From a bacterium (lineage in GTDB: Bacteria; Actinomycetota; Acidimicrobiia; Acidimicrobiales; UBA8592), in assembly GCA_002713605.1 (NCBI GenBank), contig PATL01000013.1, positions 1 through 14,326 on the forward strand: a DNA stretch of 14,326 nucleotides, written 5' to 3'. Made by a program: the position numbers and the translations under genes. Shown here piece after piece: positions 1 to 6,979 of this stretch (position 1 is its first letter; each line of letters starts with the position of its first letter). The notes under the pieces were generated by a model. That model made no database searches. It was not told where the DNA came from and was given only the letters and a program-made list of their open reading frames with translations.

Positions 1-1856
1 TCCACCATTCTTCCAACACGGTCATGTGCAAAAACCATTTTGTATTTGTCCATAACCTGTGCTCGCGTAATTTTCTTTGACGGAGGAAATGTGTCCTTAA
101 TCACCTTAAAGACCACACCAAAAGAAGGCAGAGTAAAGACTGTCATTACCATTCCTGGTATTCCTCTTGCTGTTTCAAACCGGTCCGTTGAATTTGAGAG
201 GTGCCTATAGATGGCTCTGAATAAGCTGGTCTTCCCATGAGCACTATACCCAATAGCCGTATATAGTTCGGCTACCGGTTTGAGCGGGATGAGCGTTTTG
301 ATAAACGCTACTATTGCTCCTGGTTCCTTGGTATTCACATGGAAGTACGATCTAGTAAATCCAAAAATCCTACTGGTTAGGTTCTCTGTAAGTAAGACAG
401 CATCACACACGACCCCACTGTCAGTCGCACGAAGAGGGATTATAAGAGGTGAAACCCGTGTAAGATATCGAATTCGGCCGACAAGGTACGCTCCACGATT
501 ACGGTAAAAAACCGGCTTAAGAACATCAATCTCTACGGGCATTGTAGCTTCCCACGTCTCAGAAAGGTGTTTCTCTATTGCAAGGGCGATATTGGCGGAA
601 TCTCGTTGCAAATTTTGCCAATCTTGACCAATATCGAACGCTTCTAACACAGCCTGTATCAGCTTTTCGGTGGTTGTTCGAAGTCGAAATGTGAGGACTT
701 CGCCCTGACCTGGGTCAACAACAGGAAGAGCGATTCCGCCAAACCACCTAAACTCAAGATCATCATCAAAGCCCACTAACGTAAACAACCGACGCGTCAC
801 GGAATTAAAAAACGTTTCTGCTAATTCAGAGTCTGATCTCCACGCAATAGCTTGCGCGAATATGCGTCTTGCTGAAACCCATAGCTTTCTCTTCTTGCTC
901 TCTTCCAAATTCTCCAAAGCAGGATTGATGATTTCAACACACTGGTTTACAAGTTGCCGGTGCAGAAGAAGACGTATTTGAGAATTAATTTGATGCTGCG
1001 CAAACTCTTGTTTAGCGAAATTGTCCCTAGCTCTTTGAGTAACTTCAAGAAAATCAGAACGAAACTGACTGAAGAACTCAGCGACCTGTTCAGCAATATC
1101 TTTAGCTATTCTTTCACCTTCTCCAAACTCTTGAATAGAAACAACTCCCTGAACCTTTTGGCTGCGCGCTCTCCGGCGAAGCCAACTGGTGGACAAAGCA
1201 GAAGGCATATCAACGCCATGCTGTTTAAGCAGTTCGCTATCAGTAAGGATCTCTATAGTCGGCCCCGAGGCGACAACTTGACCTTTTTCAAGAAGCACAG
1301 CAGTTTGACAGGTCTCAATAGCAACAGTTATATCTGCTGTGAACACAAGAAGTGCTTCCTCGCGATTCGCCAGCGCTTCGACCAAAGAGTCCGCCGAACG
1401 TGCATCAAGCATTGACGATGGCGCATCAAGCACAAGGATCGGTGCTTTATTTTCTAATTGGGCTGCTAATGCAACACGGTAGGATTCCCCACCACTTAGC
1501 CTTCCTATCCGCCGGTGAAGAATCTCAGGATCCAGATTCACATTTGAAATTGTCTTCTTTGGATCTCCTCCACAAATTGCTTGCAAGGCTGAAACAACTG
1601 TTTCTTCACTATTAAAGCGACGAAGATCTGTAACTGTCCCTATATTTTCCGGGTTACTGCAAATTCCCGATATAACTCCAGAAGTAGGTGTAAGTCGTTG
1701 AGATATTATTTTTGCGAGGGTGCTTTTCCCGCTTCCATTTCCACCCACCACTGCGATACGGTCACCTCTGGCAATGGTTAAATTAATATTTCGTAAACCT
1801 AAGCCATCGGGATGATTATATGAAATACCTTCAAGGCATAAAAGAGTTTCGCTCAC
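1..1856 (-). CDS. aceK: ABC ATPase-AceK fusion: isocitrate dehydrogenase kinase/phosphatase with N-terminal ABC domain (partial, C-terminus beyond window)
   Basis: One open frame of 618 complete codons reads from GTG at 1856 to the window edge with no stop. Residues 5-215 form a short ABC ATPase domain resembling cobalt/ECF-type ATPases: Walker A GGNGSGKST at 38-46, signature LSGGE at 120-124, Walker B strand ILVLD at 140-144. Ala145 replaces the catalytic Glu, Ala174 (in TAD) replaces the switch His, and no Q-loop Gln is evident. After an Arg-rich linker (about 225-235), residues 250-618 follow AceK closely: FLEVT 269-273, FFNSV 349-353, FYRN 450-453, FGFTRSYF 498-505, AELYTAIG 529-536, the nucleotide loop GIPGMVM 565-571, FKVIKD 583-588 and HDRVGRM 611-617. 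In E. coli AceK phosphorylates and dephosphorylates isocitrate dehydrogenase. About 200-240 more residues, including the catalytic Asp region, should lie left of position 1. The start has only a weak ribosome site; an in-frame TTG eight codons upstream is an alternative. Confidence 0.9.
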   Translation of the reverse strand, partial: MSETLLCLEGISYNHPDGLGLRNINLTIARGDRIAVVGGNGSGKSTLAKIISQRLTPTSGVISGICSNPENIGTVTDLRRFNSEETVVSALQAICGGDPKKTISNVNLDPEILHRRIGRLSGGESYRVALAAQLENKAPILVLDAPSSMLDARSADSLVEALANREEALLVFTADITVAIETCQTAVLLEKGQVVASGPTIEILTDSELLKQHGVDMPSALSTSWLRRRARSQKVQGVVSIQEFGEGERIAKDIAEQVAEFFSQFRSDFLEVTQRARDNFAKQEFAQHQINSQIRLLLHRQLVNQCVEIINPALENLEESKKRKLWVSARRIFAQAIAWRSDSELAETFFNSVTRRLFTLVGFDDDLEFRWFGGIALPVVDPGQGEVLTFRLRTTTEKLIQAVLEAFDIGQDWQNLQRDSANIALAIEKHLSETWEATMPVEIDVLKPVFYRNRGAYLVGRIRYLTRVSPLIIPLRATDSGVVCDAVLLTENLTSRIFGFTRSYFHVNTKEPGAIVAFIKTLIPLKPVAELYTAIGYSAHGKTSLFRAIYRHLSNSTDRFETARGIPGMVMTVFTLPSFGVVFKVIKDTFPPSKKITRAQVMDKYKMVFAHDRVGRMV

Positions 1857-1900
1857 ATAGAAATACTGCCCGAATTTCAACGATTTAACAGTTACAGGGG

Positions 1901-1929
1901 GATTTTTTCTCTAAATTAAAGAAAAAATC
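1901..1929. promoter_or_regulatory. Perfect 10-bp inverted repeat in the divergent promoter region (candidate operator)
   Basis: GATTTTTTCT (1901-1910) and AGAAAAAATC (1920-1929) are exact reverse complements separated by 9 bases. The repeat covers the -10 and part of the spacer of the candidate aceK-side promoter, and lies just upstream of the candidate promoter for the binding-protein gene. Arms this AT-rich could also be intrinsic DNA curvature rather than a protein site. Confidence 0.4.
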
Positions 1930-1943
1930 AATTATTTTCGCAA
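1915..1943 (-). promoter_or_regulatory. Candidate promoter of the ABC-AceK gene
   Basis: On the minus strand TTGCGA (plus positions 1938-1943) is followed after 17 bases by TTTAAT (plus 1915-1920). This is good sigma70-like spacing, and the -10 matches the consensus at five of six positions. Transcription would start near 1908, about 50 bases before the GTG at 1856. Inferred from sequence only. Confidence 0.45.
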
Positions 1944-1946
1944 CTT

Positions 1947-1952
1947 TATGAT
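1947..1952 (+). promoter_or_regulatory. Candidate -10 box for the binding-protein gene
   Basis: TATGAT lies 74 bases before the ATG at 2026 and matches the TATAAT consensus at five of six positions. No convincing -35 is seen at the usual distance; that position falls on the right arm of the inverted repeat ending at 1929, so activator dependence is possible. The ribosome site GAGAGGG (2012-2018) is 7 bases before the ATG. Confidence 0.3.
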
Positions 1953-2025
1953 TAGTAACTTGCACAATCAACCCAGCGATAGAAGACTGGAATTACATTC
2001 ACATTGGAAATGAGAGGGTTCCTGT

Positions 2026-3813
2026 ATGCACAGATCCAAGTTATTCAAATTGTTAATTGCCTTTTTGGCTATAACTACATTCGCAACGGCATGTGGAGGA
2101 AGTGACGATGATAGTTCATCATCATCTGATAGCTCATCCGCATCTGATAGCTCATCCGCATCTGAAACTACTGATAGTTCATCGGAAAGCAGCGCAAGTG
2201 AAACTTCTGAGGTAGCTGAGGAAACAGAAGAGGAAGCAGCACCAGAACAAGAAGAAGCGGTAGTTGCAGAAGAAGAGGAAGTTACTATTGATCCTGTCTC
2301 TGGGGGAACACTTAGATGGGGTATAGAAGCAGAAAGCGATGGGTTAAACCCAACGGCCTCAGCTTTGTCAGCTTCCGGAAGAACAATGGCATATGCGGTC
2401 TTTGATACCATCGCTAAAATCGACGAAGACGGAAATGGTGTGGAGTGGCTTGCTGAGTCATGGGAAACGAATAATGACTGTACTAAGTGGACCATAAAAC
2501 TACGAAGTGGAATCCAATTTCATGATGGGACGCCATTAAACGCTGCTGCAGTTGCAGTTAACTTTAACGCTCAGTTATCAGACCCATTGGTGGGCCTCGC
2601 AGTTAAGTATCTTTTCCCAACCGAAGGTGCTCTCGACATTGTTGATGACCTCACACTTCGGTATAACTTGCTACAGGGTGACTGTCGTTATCCGAGCACA
2701 CTTCTAACCAGCCAGGTGGGAATGGTCGCATCCCCTACATGGCTCCAAGCAGCACTTGAGGACCCCACACTTGATCAGCTTCCTGTTGGCTCAGGACCTT
2801 TCAGAATTGATTCTCGAATACTGGACTCTCAAACGACTTTAGTTAGAAACGAAAACTATTGGAATGGAACCCCATACCTAGATGCTATTGAATTTGTTGT
2901 TATCACAGATTCAGATATCCGAGGGTCACTTCTTCAAGAAGGCGAAATTGATGGTTTAGTAACGACAAATGTTCCTACAATAGTTGACTTGGCTGAAGCT
3001 GATGGAATAAATCAGTTCTTTGAAGATACTGGAGATGAATCTTTCACCATGCTTCAAGCTGGTAAAGCTCCGTTCAATGATGAACGCGCTCGGGAAGCAT
3101 TATTCTTGGCAACTCCAAATGAGAATTATCAAAGTCTGATTAATTTAGGAATTCCTCGAACGGCAAACCAAATCTTTACTCCTGATGAGCCTTATTACAA
3201 TCCTGACATAGTGATGGTCACCGATAGCCCTGAGCTTGCAGCACCGTTAGTGGAAGAATATTGCGCTGATGTGCCAACTTCTTGCACAAATGGAAAAATA
3301 AATATGGAATATCAGTATTCAGGACCATCCGTTGCTGGCGAAAGAACAGCTGAAGTCTTGATTGAAGGATGGAAAGAATTCTTTAATGTAACGATTGATA
3401 TGAAACCACAGGGTGTACATATTCAAGAAGTTGCCATAGGCCTATTTGATGCTGTTGGATGGCGCCAATTTGGCTATGTCAATCCTTCAACTGACCACAC
3501 ATGGCTGCGATGCGACACCATCGGTGCACTTTCCTTGAATTGGCCTCGTTATTGTGATGAGGAAAGAGATGCACTACTTGCCGCAGCAAAATTAGAGACT
3601 GAAGTGGAACCGCAAATAGAGATATACCAAGAAGTATCCCAAAGAATAAACGATTCCTTCTTATACATATTCCATAGCCACTCAATCTGGGATGTAGCTG
3701 TAAGTGATGATGTTTATAATATTTGTGGGGTTACAGCTCCAAATGGGAAAGCTCTTGATTGCTTGATCAACGGAGACGTTTGGTTCAACACAACGTTTAT
3801 CGCTCGAGACTAA
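2026..3813 (+). CDS. ABC transporter substrate-binding lipoprotein, family 5 (peptide/nickel type)
   Basis: This 595-residue protein should be exported and lipid-anchored. It has a basic start, a hydrophobic stretch at 9-20 and a lipobox-like ATAC with the acylated Cys at 23. Residues 26-92 are a low-complexity linker, first Ser/Asp rich and then Glu/Ala rich. The binding domain follows from about 93 (GGTLRWGIEAESDGLNP), with the family-5 hallmark FHDGTPLNAAAVAVNFNA and NENYW further on. Length beyond the linker (about 500) is normal for DppA/OppA relatives. It is the solute-capturing part of the importer whose permeases and ATPases follow. The ligand cannot be read from sequence: peptides are most likely, but nickel, sugars and other small molecules are known for this family. 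Start chosen for the GAGAGGG ribosome site and the intact signal peptide. Confidence 0.93.
   Translation: MHRSKLFKLLIAFLAITTFATACGGSDDDSSSSSDSSSASDSSSASETTDSSSESSASETSEVAEETEEEAAPEQEEAVVAEEEEVTIDPVSGGTLRWGIEAESDGLNPTASALSASGRTMAYAVFDTIAKIDEDGNGVEWLAESWETNNDCTKWTIKLRSGIQFHDGTPLNAAAVAVNFNAQLSDPLVGLAVKYLFPTEGALDIVDDLTLRYNLLQGDCRYPSTLLTSQVGMVASPTWLQAALEDPTLDQLPVGSGPFRIDSRILDSQTTLVRNENYWNGTPYLDAIEFVVITDSDIRGSLLQEGEIDGLVTTNVPTIVDLAEADGINQFFEDTGDESFTMLQAGKAPFNDERAREALFLATPNENYQSLINLGIPRTANQIFTPDEPYYNPDIVMVTDSPELAAPLVEEYCADVPTSCTNGKINMEYQYSGPSVAGERTAEVLIEGWKEFFNVTIDMKPQGVHIQEVAIGLFDAVGWRQFGYVNPSTDHTWLRCDTIGALSLNWPRYCDEERDALLAAAKLETEVEPQIEIYQEVSQRINDSFLYIFHSHSIWDVAVSDDVYNICGVTAPNGKALDCLINGDVWFNTTFIARD
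2125..2160 (+). repeat. Perfect 18-bp tandem repeat, two copies, inside the lipoprotein linker
   Basis: The 18-base unit at 2125-2142 is repeated exactly at 2143-2160, with a degenerate third copy starting at 2161. Each unit encodes SDSSSA, so copy-number change would lengthen or shorten the linker by six residues without breaking the frame. Confidence 0.8.
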
Positions 3814-3821
3814 TCGGTGTT

Positions 3822-3859
3822 CAAAGGACCTCGGGACTATCCAGCCTCGAGGTCCTTTG
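3822..3859 (+). terminator. Strong hairpin after the binding-protein gene (partial terminator or 3' stabiliser)
   Basis: CAAAGGACCTCG (3822-3833) pairs perfectly over 12 bases with CGAGGTCCTTTG (3848-3859) around a 14-base loop. It begins 8 bases after the stop codon of the binding-protein gene. Only a weak T-run follows, so it probably stabilises the upstream message and lets part of transcription through to the permeases. This is the usual way binding proteins come to be made in excess. Confidence 0.75.
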
Positions 3860-3890
3860 TTCATCAGACTTGCAATGCACAATGTCTTTG

Positions 3891-3947
3891 CTTAAACCAC
3901 ACATACAGTTTCAGCGCTACAATGTCTGTAGGTTTAAGTCTTTAAAC
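3891..3947 (+). promoter_or_regulatory. Leader with mutually exclusive hairpins before the permease gene
   Basis: CTTAAACC (3891-3898) plus TACAG (3904-3908) can pair with the continuous arm CTGTAGGTTTAAG (3926-3938). The same right arm overlaps GTTTAA (3932-3937), which can instead pair with TTAAAC (3942-3947) just ahead of the ribosome site GAGGGG (3954-3959). A 9-base direct repeat ACAATGTCT is at 3879-3887 and 3919-3927. Pairings are seen directly; a regulatory role is inference. Confidence 0.35.
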
Positions 3948-3964
3948 TAGATAGAGGGGTTGCT

Positions 3965-4972
3965 TTGCCGCTAGTCGTTAGGAAGTTGTTAGCTTTATGT
4001 TTACTTTTGATTTTAATTTCAATGGTGACATTTGGATCAATGAGCTTCTTAGGCGATCCTCTATTCAATATCCTGGGCCCAATTGCGGGAGACACTGAAA
4101 GTCCAGAAAGTTTAAAAATTATCGAAGCAGCAAAAGCTGATTACCACCTCGATAAGTCAATACCCGAACAATGGGCGCGATGGGCATGGGATTTTGTTCG
4201 AGGAGACTTTGGTGTTCAGTTCAGCACGACTGGCCAACCACCCGTTAGCGACCTAATTAAAGAGCGGCTACCTCGAACCCTTGAGTTAATGCTTATCGCA
4301 CAACTGTTTGCTCTAGGGTTGGCTATTCCATGGGCTGTAACCTCAGCAGCTCGGGCAAACAGTCGCGTTGACAAAGGCCTTACAATGGCGTCATTTGCCG
4401 CAATATCCCTTCCCTCATTTGCAACGGCCGTTCTACTTTATTACTTATTCTCGGTAAAACTTGACTGGTTACCAGACACATACAATGCCATAGATCCATT
4501 TTGGGGGTTTAGCCACAACCATAGGCTTATTCAACTCATTCTCCCAGCTATCACACTGGGGATAGGGGCTGCAGCACAATACGCAAGACTATTAAGAACG
4601 GATATGATAACGACTCTTCGTGAGGATTTTATTCTCATGGCCAAATCTAAAGGAGTCCCAAGAAAACGTGTCCTTTACGTCCATGCTCTTCGCTCCTCCT
4701 TATTTTCACTTATTACTCTTTTGGCAATTAATGTCGGATTCATGATTGGCGGCTCAATAGTCGTTGAAAGTTTCTTCAGGATTCCAGGTATAGGTCTTGC
4801 AATCATAGAAGCTGTTCTTCGCGATGATTTCCCCGTCGTATTAGCAATTGTGATGCTGGTGTCTTGTGGATTCATGGTTCTTAATTACTTGGCCGATATT
4901 TTATACTCAGTTCTTGATCCACGAATAAGGAACACCGGACAGGGCCAACGAAAGAAAGTGACTGTCTTATGA
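3965..4972 (+). CDS. dppB: ABC transporter permease, DppB/OppB type
   Basis: An inner-membrane permease of 335 residues, the normal family length. It has an N-terminal membrane segment (about 8-28), then the conserved extracytoplasmic region ending GDFGVQFSTTG...PVSDLIKERLPRTLEL, then five further hydrophobic segments. The EAA coupling loop (MAKSKGVPRKRVLYVHALR) contacts the ATPases. The end carries the typical YSVLDPRIR. The start is TTG, chosen because GAGGGG lies 5 bases upstream and the first membrane segment begins immediately. Its stop overlaps the next gene's ATG in ATGA, indicating translational coupling. The specific substrate is unknown, so the symbol denotes family only. Confidence 0.92.
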   Translation: MPLVVRKLLALCLLLILISMVTFGSMSFLGDPLFNILGPIAGDTESPESLKIIEAAKADYHLDKSIPEQWARWAWDFVRGDFGVQFSTTGQPPVSDLIKERLPRTLELMLIAQLFALGLAIPWAVTSAARANSRVDKGLTMASFAAISLPSFATAVLLYYLFSVKLDWLPDTYNAIDPFWGFSHNHRLIQLILPAITLGIGAAAQYARLLRTDMITTLREDFILMAKSKGVPRKRVLYVHALRSSLFSLITLLAINVGFMIGGSIVVESFFRIPGIGLAIIEAVLRDDFPVVLAIVMLVSCGFMVLNYLADILYSVLDPRIRNTGQGQRKKVTVL

Positions 4973-5928
4973 ACGTGAGTAAGGATGATGCATTTCCTGA
5001 TGCAGTGGCCGAATTTGATGAAACTGACAAAGCCGGATCAGAAGCAGTAAAAAAAACACTTGGTTTTGGTTTCTGGCTCTCCGTTTTTTGGCTTTTTGTA
5101 ATTAGTTTGGTCGCCATTCTCGCTCCGATACTCCCACTCAAAGACCCCGGAGAGAATTTTGTCCAATATGAGCAACGAGAAAACCCCCTAACGAAAAAGC
5201 TAGAAGACCAACCGACTATCCCCCCATATTCTCCAAGCTCAGAGCATTGGTTTGGGACTGATCAGGATGCACGAGACATATTCAGTAGAACTATATACGG
5301 TGCCAGAATTTCATTAGCGGTTGGAGGTCTTACTACGTTATTTGGGCTCGTGATTGGAGGTTCATTAGGAATGCTCGCAGGTTTTCTAAAAGGTTGGATC
5401 GATAAGCTCGTGTCTGGCCTTTTCCTATTGAGCCTCAGTTTCCCGGGACTCGTTTTGACGATTCTTATCATCACAATTTTAGATAGGTCTCTTTTAACTA
5501 TCTCTTTAACATTTGGGATTCTATCTATTGCGCCTATAGGAAGGCTAGCGAGAGCCCAGACATTAACATTTGCTGAGAGAGAGTTTGTAACAGCTGCTAC
5601 CACCCTTGGTGCAAAACGCTCTCGCATCCTACTGCGCGAACTATTCCCCAATGTCCTTATCCCGATGGTTACTTTAGCAATGGTTGTGGTTGCAATTTCA
5701 ATTGTAGGCGAGGGAACCCTAGCATTTCTTGGTTTATCCGTTCAGGGTTCTAGTACATGGGGCAAATTGATCCTCCTTGGAGCAGATATTTCAACTCTTC
5801 AAACGAGTCCGTGGGTTTCCTTCATCCCAATGTCTTTTCTTTTCCTTACAGTTGCTTCATTTAACTACATGAGTGACAGACTACAAGACGTCTTTGATAC
5901 ACGGAGCATTTATGTCACCCACGACTGA
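4969..5928 (+). CDS. dppC: ABC transporter permease, DppC/OppC type
   Basis: The second permease, 319 residues, pairs with the preceding one to form the membrane channel. A cytosolic N-terminus of about 35 residues leads to a membrane segment (about 36-60). A somewhat long, charged extracytoplasmic loop follows, then the family hallmark HWFGTDQDARDIFSRTIYGARISL, and further membrane segments. The EAA loop is TAATTLGAKRSRILLRELFP. The C-terminus has the common FNYMSDRLQDVFDTR ending. ATG at 4969 overlaps the previous stop by 4 bases, and its own end overlaps the next gene by 17 bases, so all of these genes are in one tightly coupled operon. Confidence 0.93.
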   Translation: MNVSKDDAFPDAVAEFDETDKAGSEAVKKTLGFGFWLSVFWLFVISLVAILAPILPLKDPGENFVQYEQRENPLTKKLEDQPTIPPYSPSSEHWFGTDQDARDIFSRTIYGARISLAVGGLTTLFGLVIGGSLGMLAGFLKGWIDKLVSGLFLLSLSFPGLVLTILIITILDRSLLTISLTFGILSIAPIGRLARAQTLTFAEREFVTAATTLGAKRSRILLRELFPNVLIPMVTLAMVVVAISIVGEGTLAFLGLSVQGSSTWGKLILLGADISTLQTSPWVSFIPMSFLFLTVASFNYMSDRLQDVFDTRSIYVTHD

Positions 5929-6979
5929 GACCCAACCACCAATATTGAAAGTTGAGAATTATAAAATCGGCTTTCGAACAGAACGTGGACTCGCAAAAGC
6001 AGTGAATGGCGTTTCATTTTCCCTCGAAAGGGGTGAGACACTGGCTATCGTCGGTGAATCTGGTTCTGGCAAAACAGTTTTAAATAGAGGATTGATGGGC
6101 CTGTTAACCGACGGCAATACTATCGAAGATGGGTCAGCTAAATTTATAGGCGAAGAAATTGTCGGGTTATCAAGGCAAAATTTCTGGGGCACAAGTATGG
6201 CTATGATTTTCCAAGACCCTATGTCTTCATTAAATCCCGTAATGAAAGTTGGTAAGCAAGTAGCCGAACCTCTACAACTTCATCAAGGCCTAACGAAGAA
6301 GGAAGCAAAAAAAGAAGTAGTCGAGCTATTCAAATTAGTTGGTATCCCTGACCCTGAGAAGAGATTCAGTGAATATCCCCATCAACTCTCAGGCGGGATG
6401 CGACAAAGGGTTATGATCTCAATTGCGTTGGCCATCAAACCCGACTTGCTAATAGCTGATGAACCAACAACGGCTTTAGACGTGACCGTCCAAAAATACA
6501 TTTTAGATCTGCTCCGAGAACTTCAAGATCAGAGAGAAATGTCGGTAGTACTAATCACACATGATTTAGGAGTCGCTAGAGGCCGCGCAGACGAAATCCT
6601 TGTCATGTATGGCGGCAAAGTAATGGAACACGCTCCTGCAGAAAAGATATTTACAGAAATGTCGCATCCTTACACTGAAGCGCTCACCGCTGCTATCCCT
6701 CGCTTAAAAGACCCAAAGCATACAAGACTGATTCCAATACCAGGATCCCCGCCGGACTTAATACACCCTCCCGAGGGGTGCAAATTTGCGCCTCGATGCA
6801 TTTATGCTCAAGAAAAATGTATTACTGATGAGCCTGAGGTAACAGCAAAGGGAAGGCACAGCTTTTCTTGCTTCTATCCTGTAGGCACCCAAGAGAACAA
6901 AGACGCATACCAAAAGAACGCAGAAAAGGGCTTTACAGCGGCAGGTTTAAAGATTTCACAAAGAAGGGTGCTGAAGTAA
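5912..6979 (+). CDS. dppD: ABC transporter ATPase, DppD/OppD type
   Basis: A 355-residue cytoplasmic ATPase with all catalytic elements: Walker A GESGSGKT at 48-55, Q-loop Gln101, signature LSGGM at 159-163, Walker B with Asp183-Glu184, D-loop ALD and switch His217. The C-terminal oligopeptide-type domain (from about 240) contains Cys290, Cys296, Cys303 and Cys320, the conserved four-Cys arrangement. To my knowledge a 4Fe-4S cluster has been reported there in a mycobacterial DppD. I chose ATG at 5912 over an upstream in-frame GTG at 5873 because CGGAG (5902-5906) sits 5 bases before it and because the GTG would bury 56 bases in the permease gene. It works as a heterodimer with the following ATPase. 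Confidence 0.93.
   Translation: MSPTTETQPPILKVENYKIGFRTERGLAKAVNGVSFSLERGETLAIVGESGSGKTVLNRGLMGLLTDGNTIEDGSAKFIGEEIVGLSRQNFWGTSMAMIFQDPMSSLNPVMKVGKQVAEPLQLHQGLTKKEAKKEVVELFKLVGIPDPEKRFSEYPHQLSGGMRQRVMISIALAIKPDLLIADEPTTALDVTVQKYILDLLRELQDQREMSVVLITHDLGVARGRADEILVMYGGKVMEHAPAEKIFTEMSHPYTEALTAAIPRLKDPKHTRLIPIPGSPPDLIHPPEGCKFAPRCIYAQEKCITDEPEVTAKGRHSFSCFYPVGTQENKDAYQKNAEKGFTAAGLKISQRRVLK

Noticed and set aside
280..1615. Plus-strand open frames at 280-507, 954-1415 and 1352-1615
   Set aside because: They lie antisense inside the continuous ABC-AceK frame, show no family features and have no ribosome sites.
1130..1856. ABC domain as an ordinary transporter ATPase gene separate from AceK
   Set aside because: No stop codon or frame change separates the two parts, and the ABC part lacks the catalytic Glu and switch His expected of a working transporter ATPase.
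1968..2495. Minus-strand 175-residue Ser-rich frame
   Set aside because: It is the mirror image of the Ser/Asp/Glu linker and start of the binding-protein gene; its low-complexity composition comes from that repeat.
5873..5911. Upstream GTG start for the first importer ATPase
   Set aside because: The extra 13 residues overlap the permease gene and lack family similarity; ATG at 5912 has a good ribosome site.
6868..6978. Upstream ATG start for the second importer ATPase
   Set aside because: The 37 extra residues are out-of-frame translation of the previous gene's C-terminus; ATG at 6979 forms the coupled TAATG junction.
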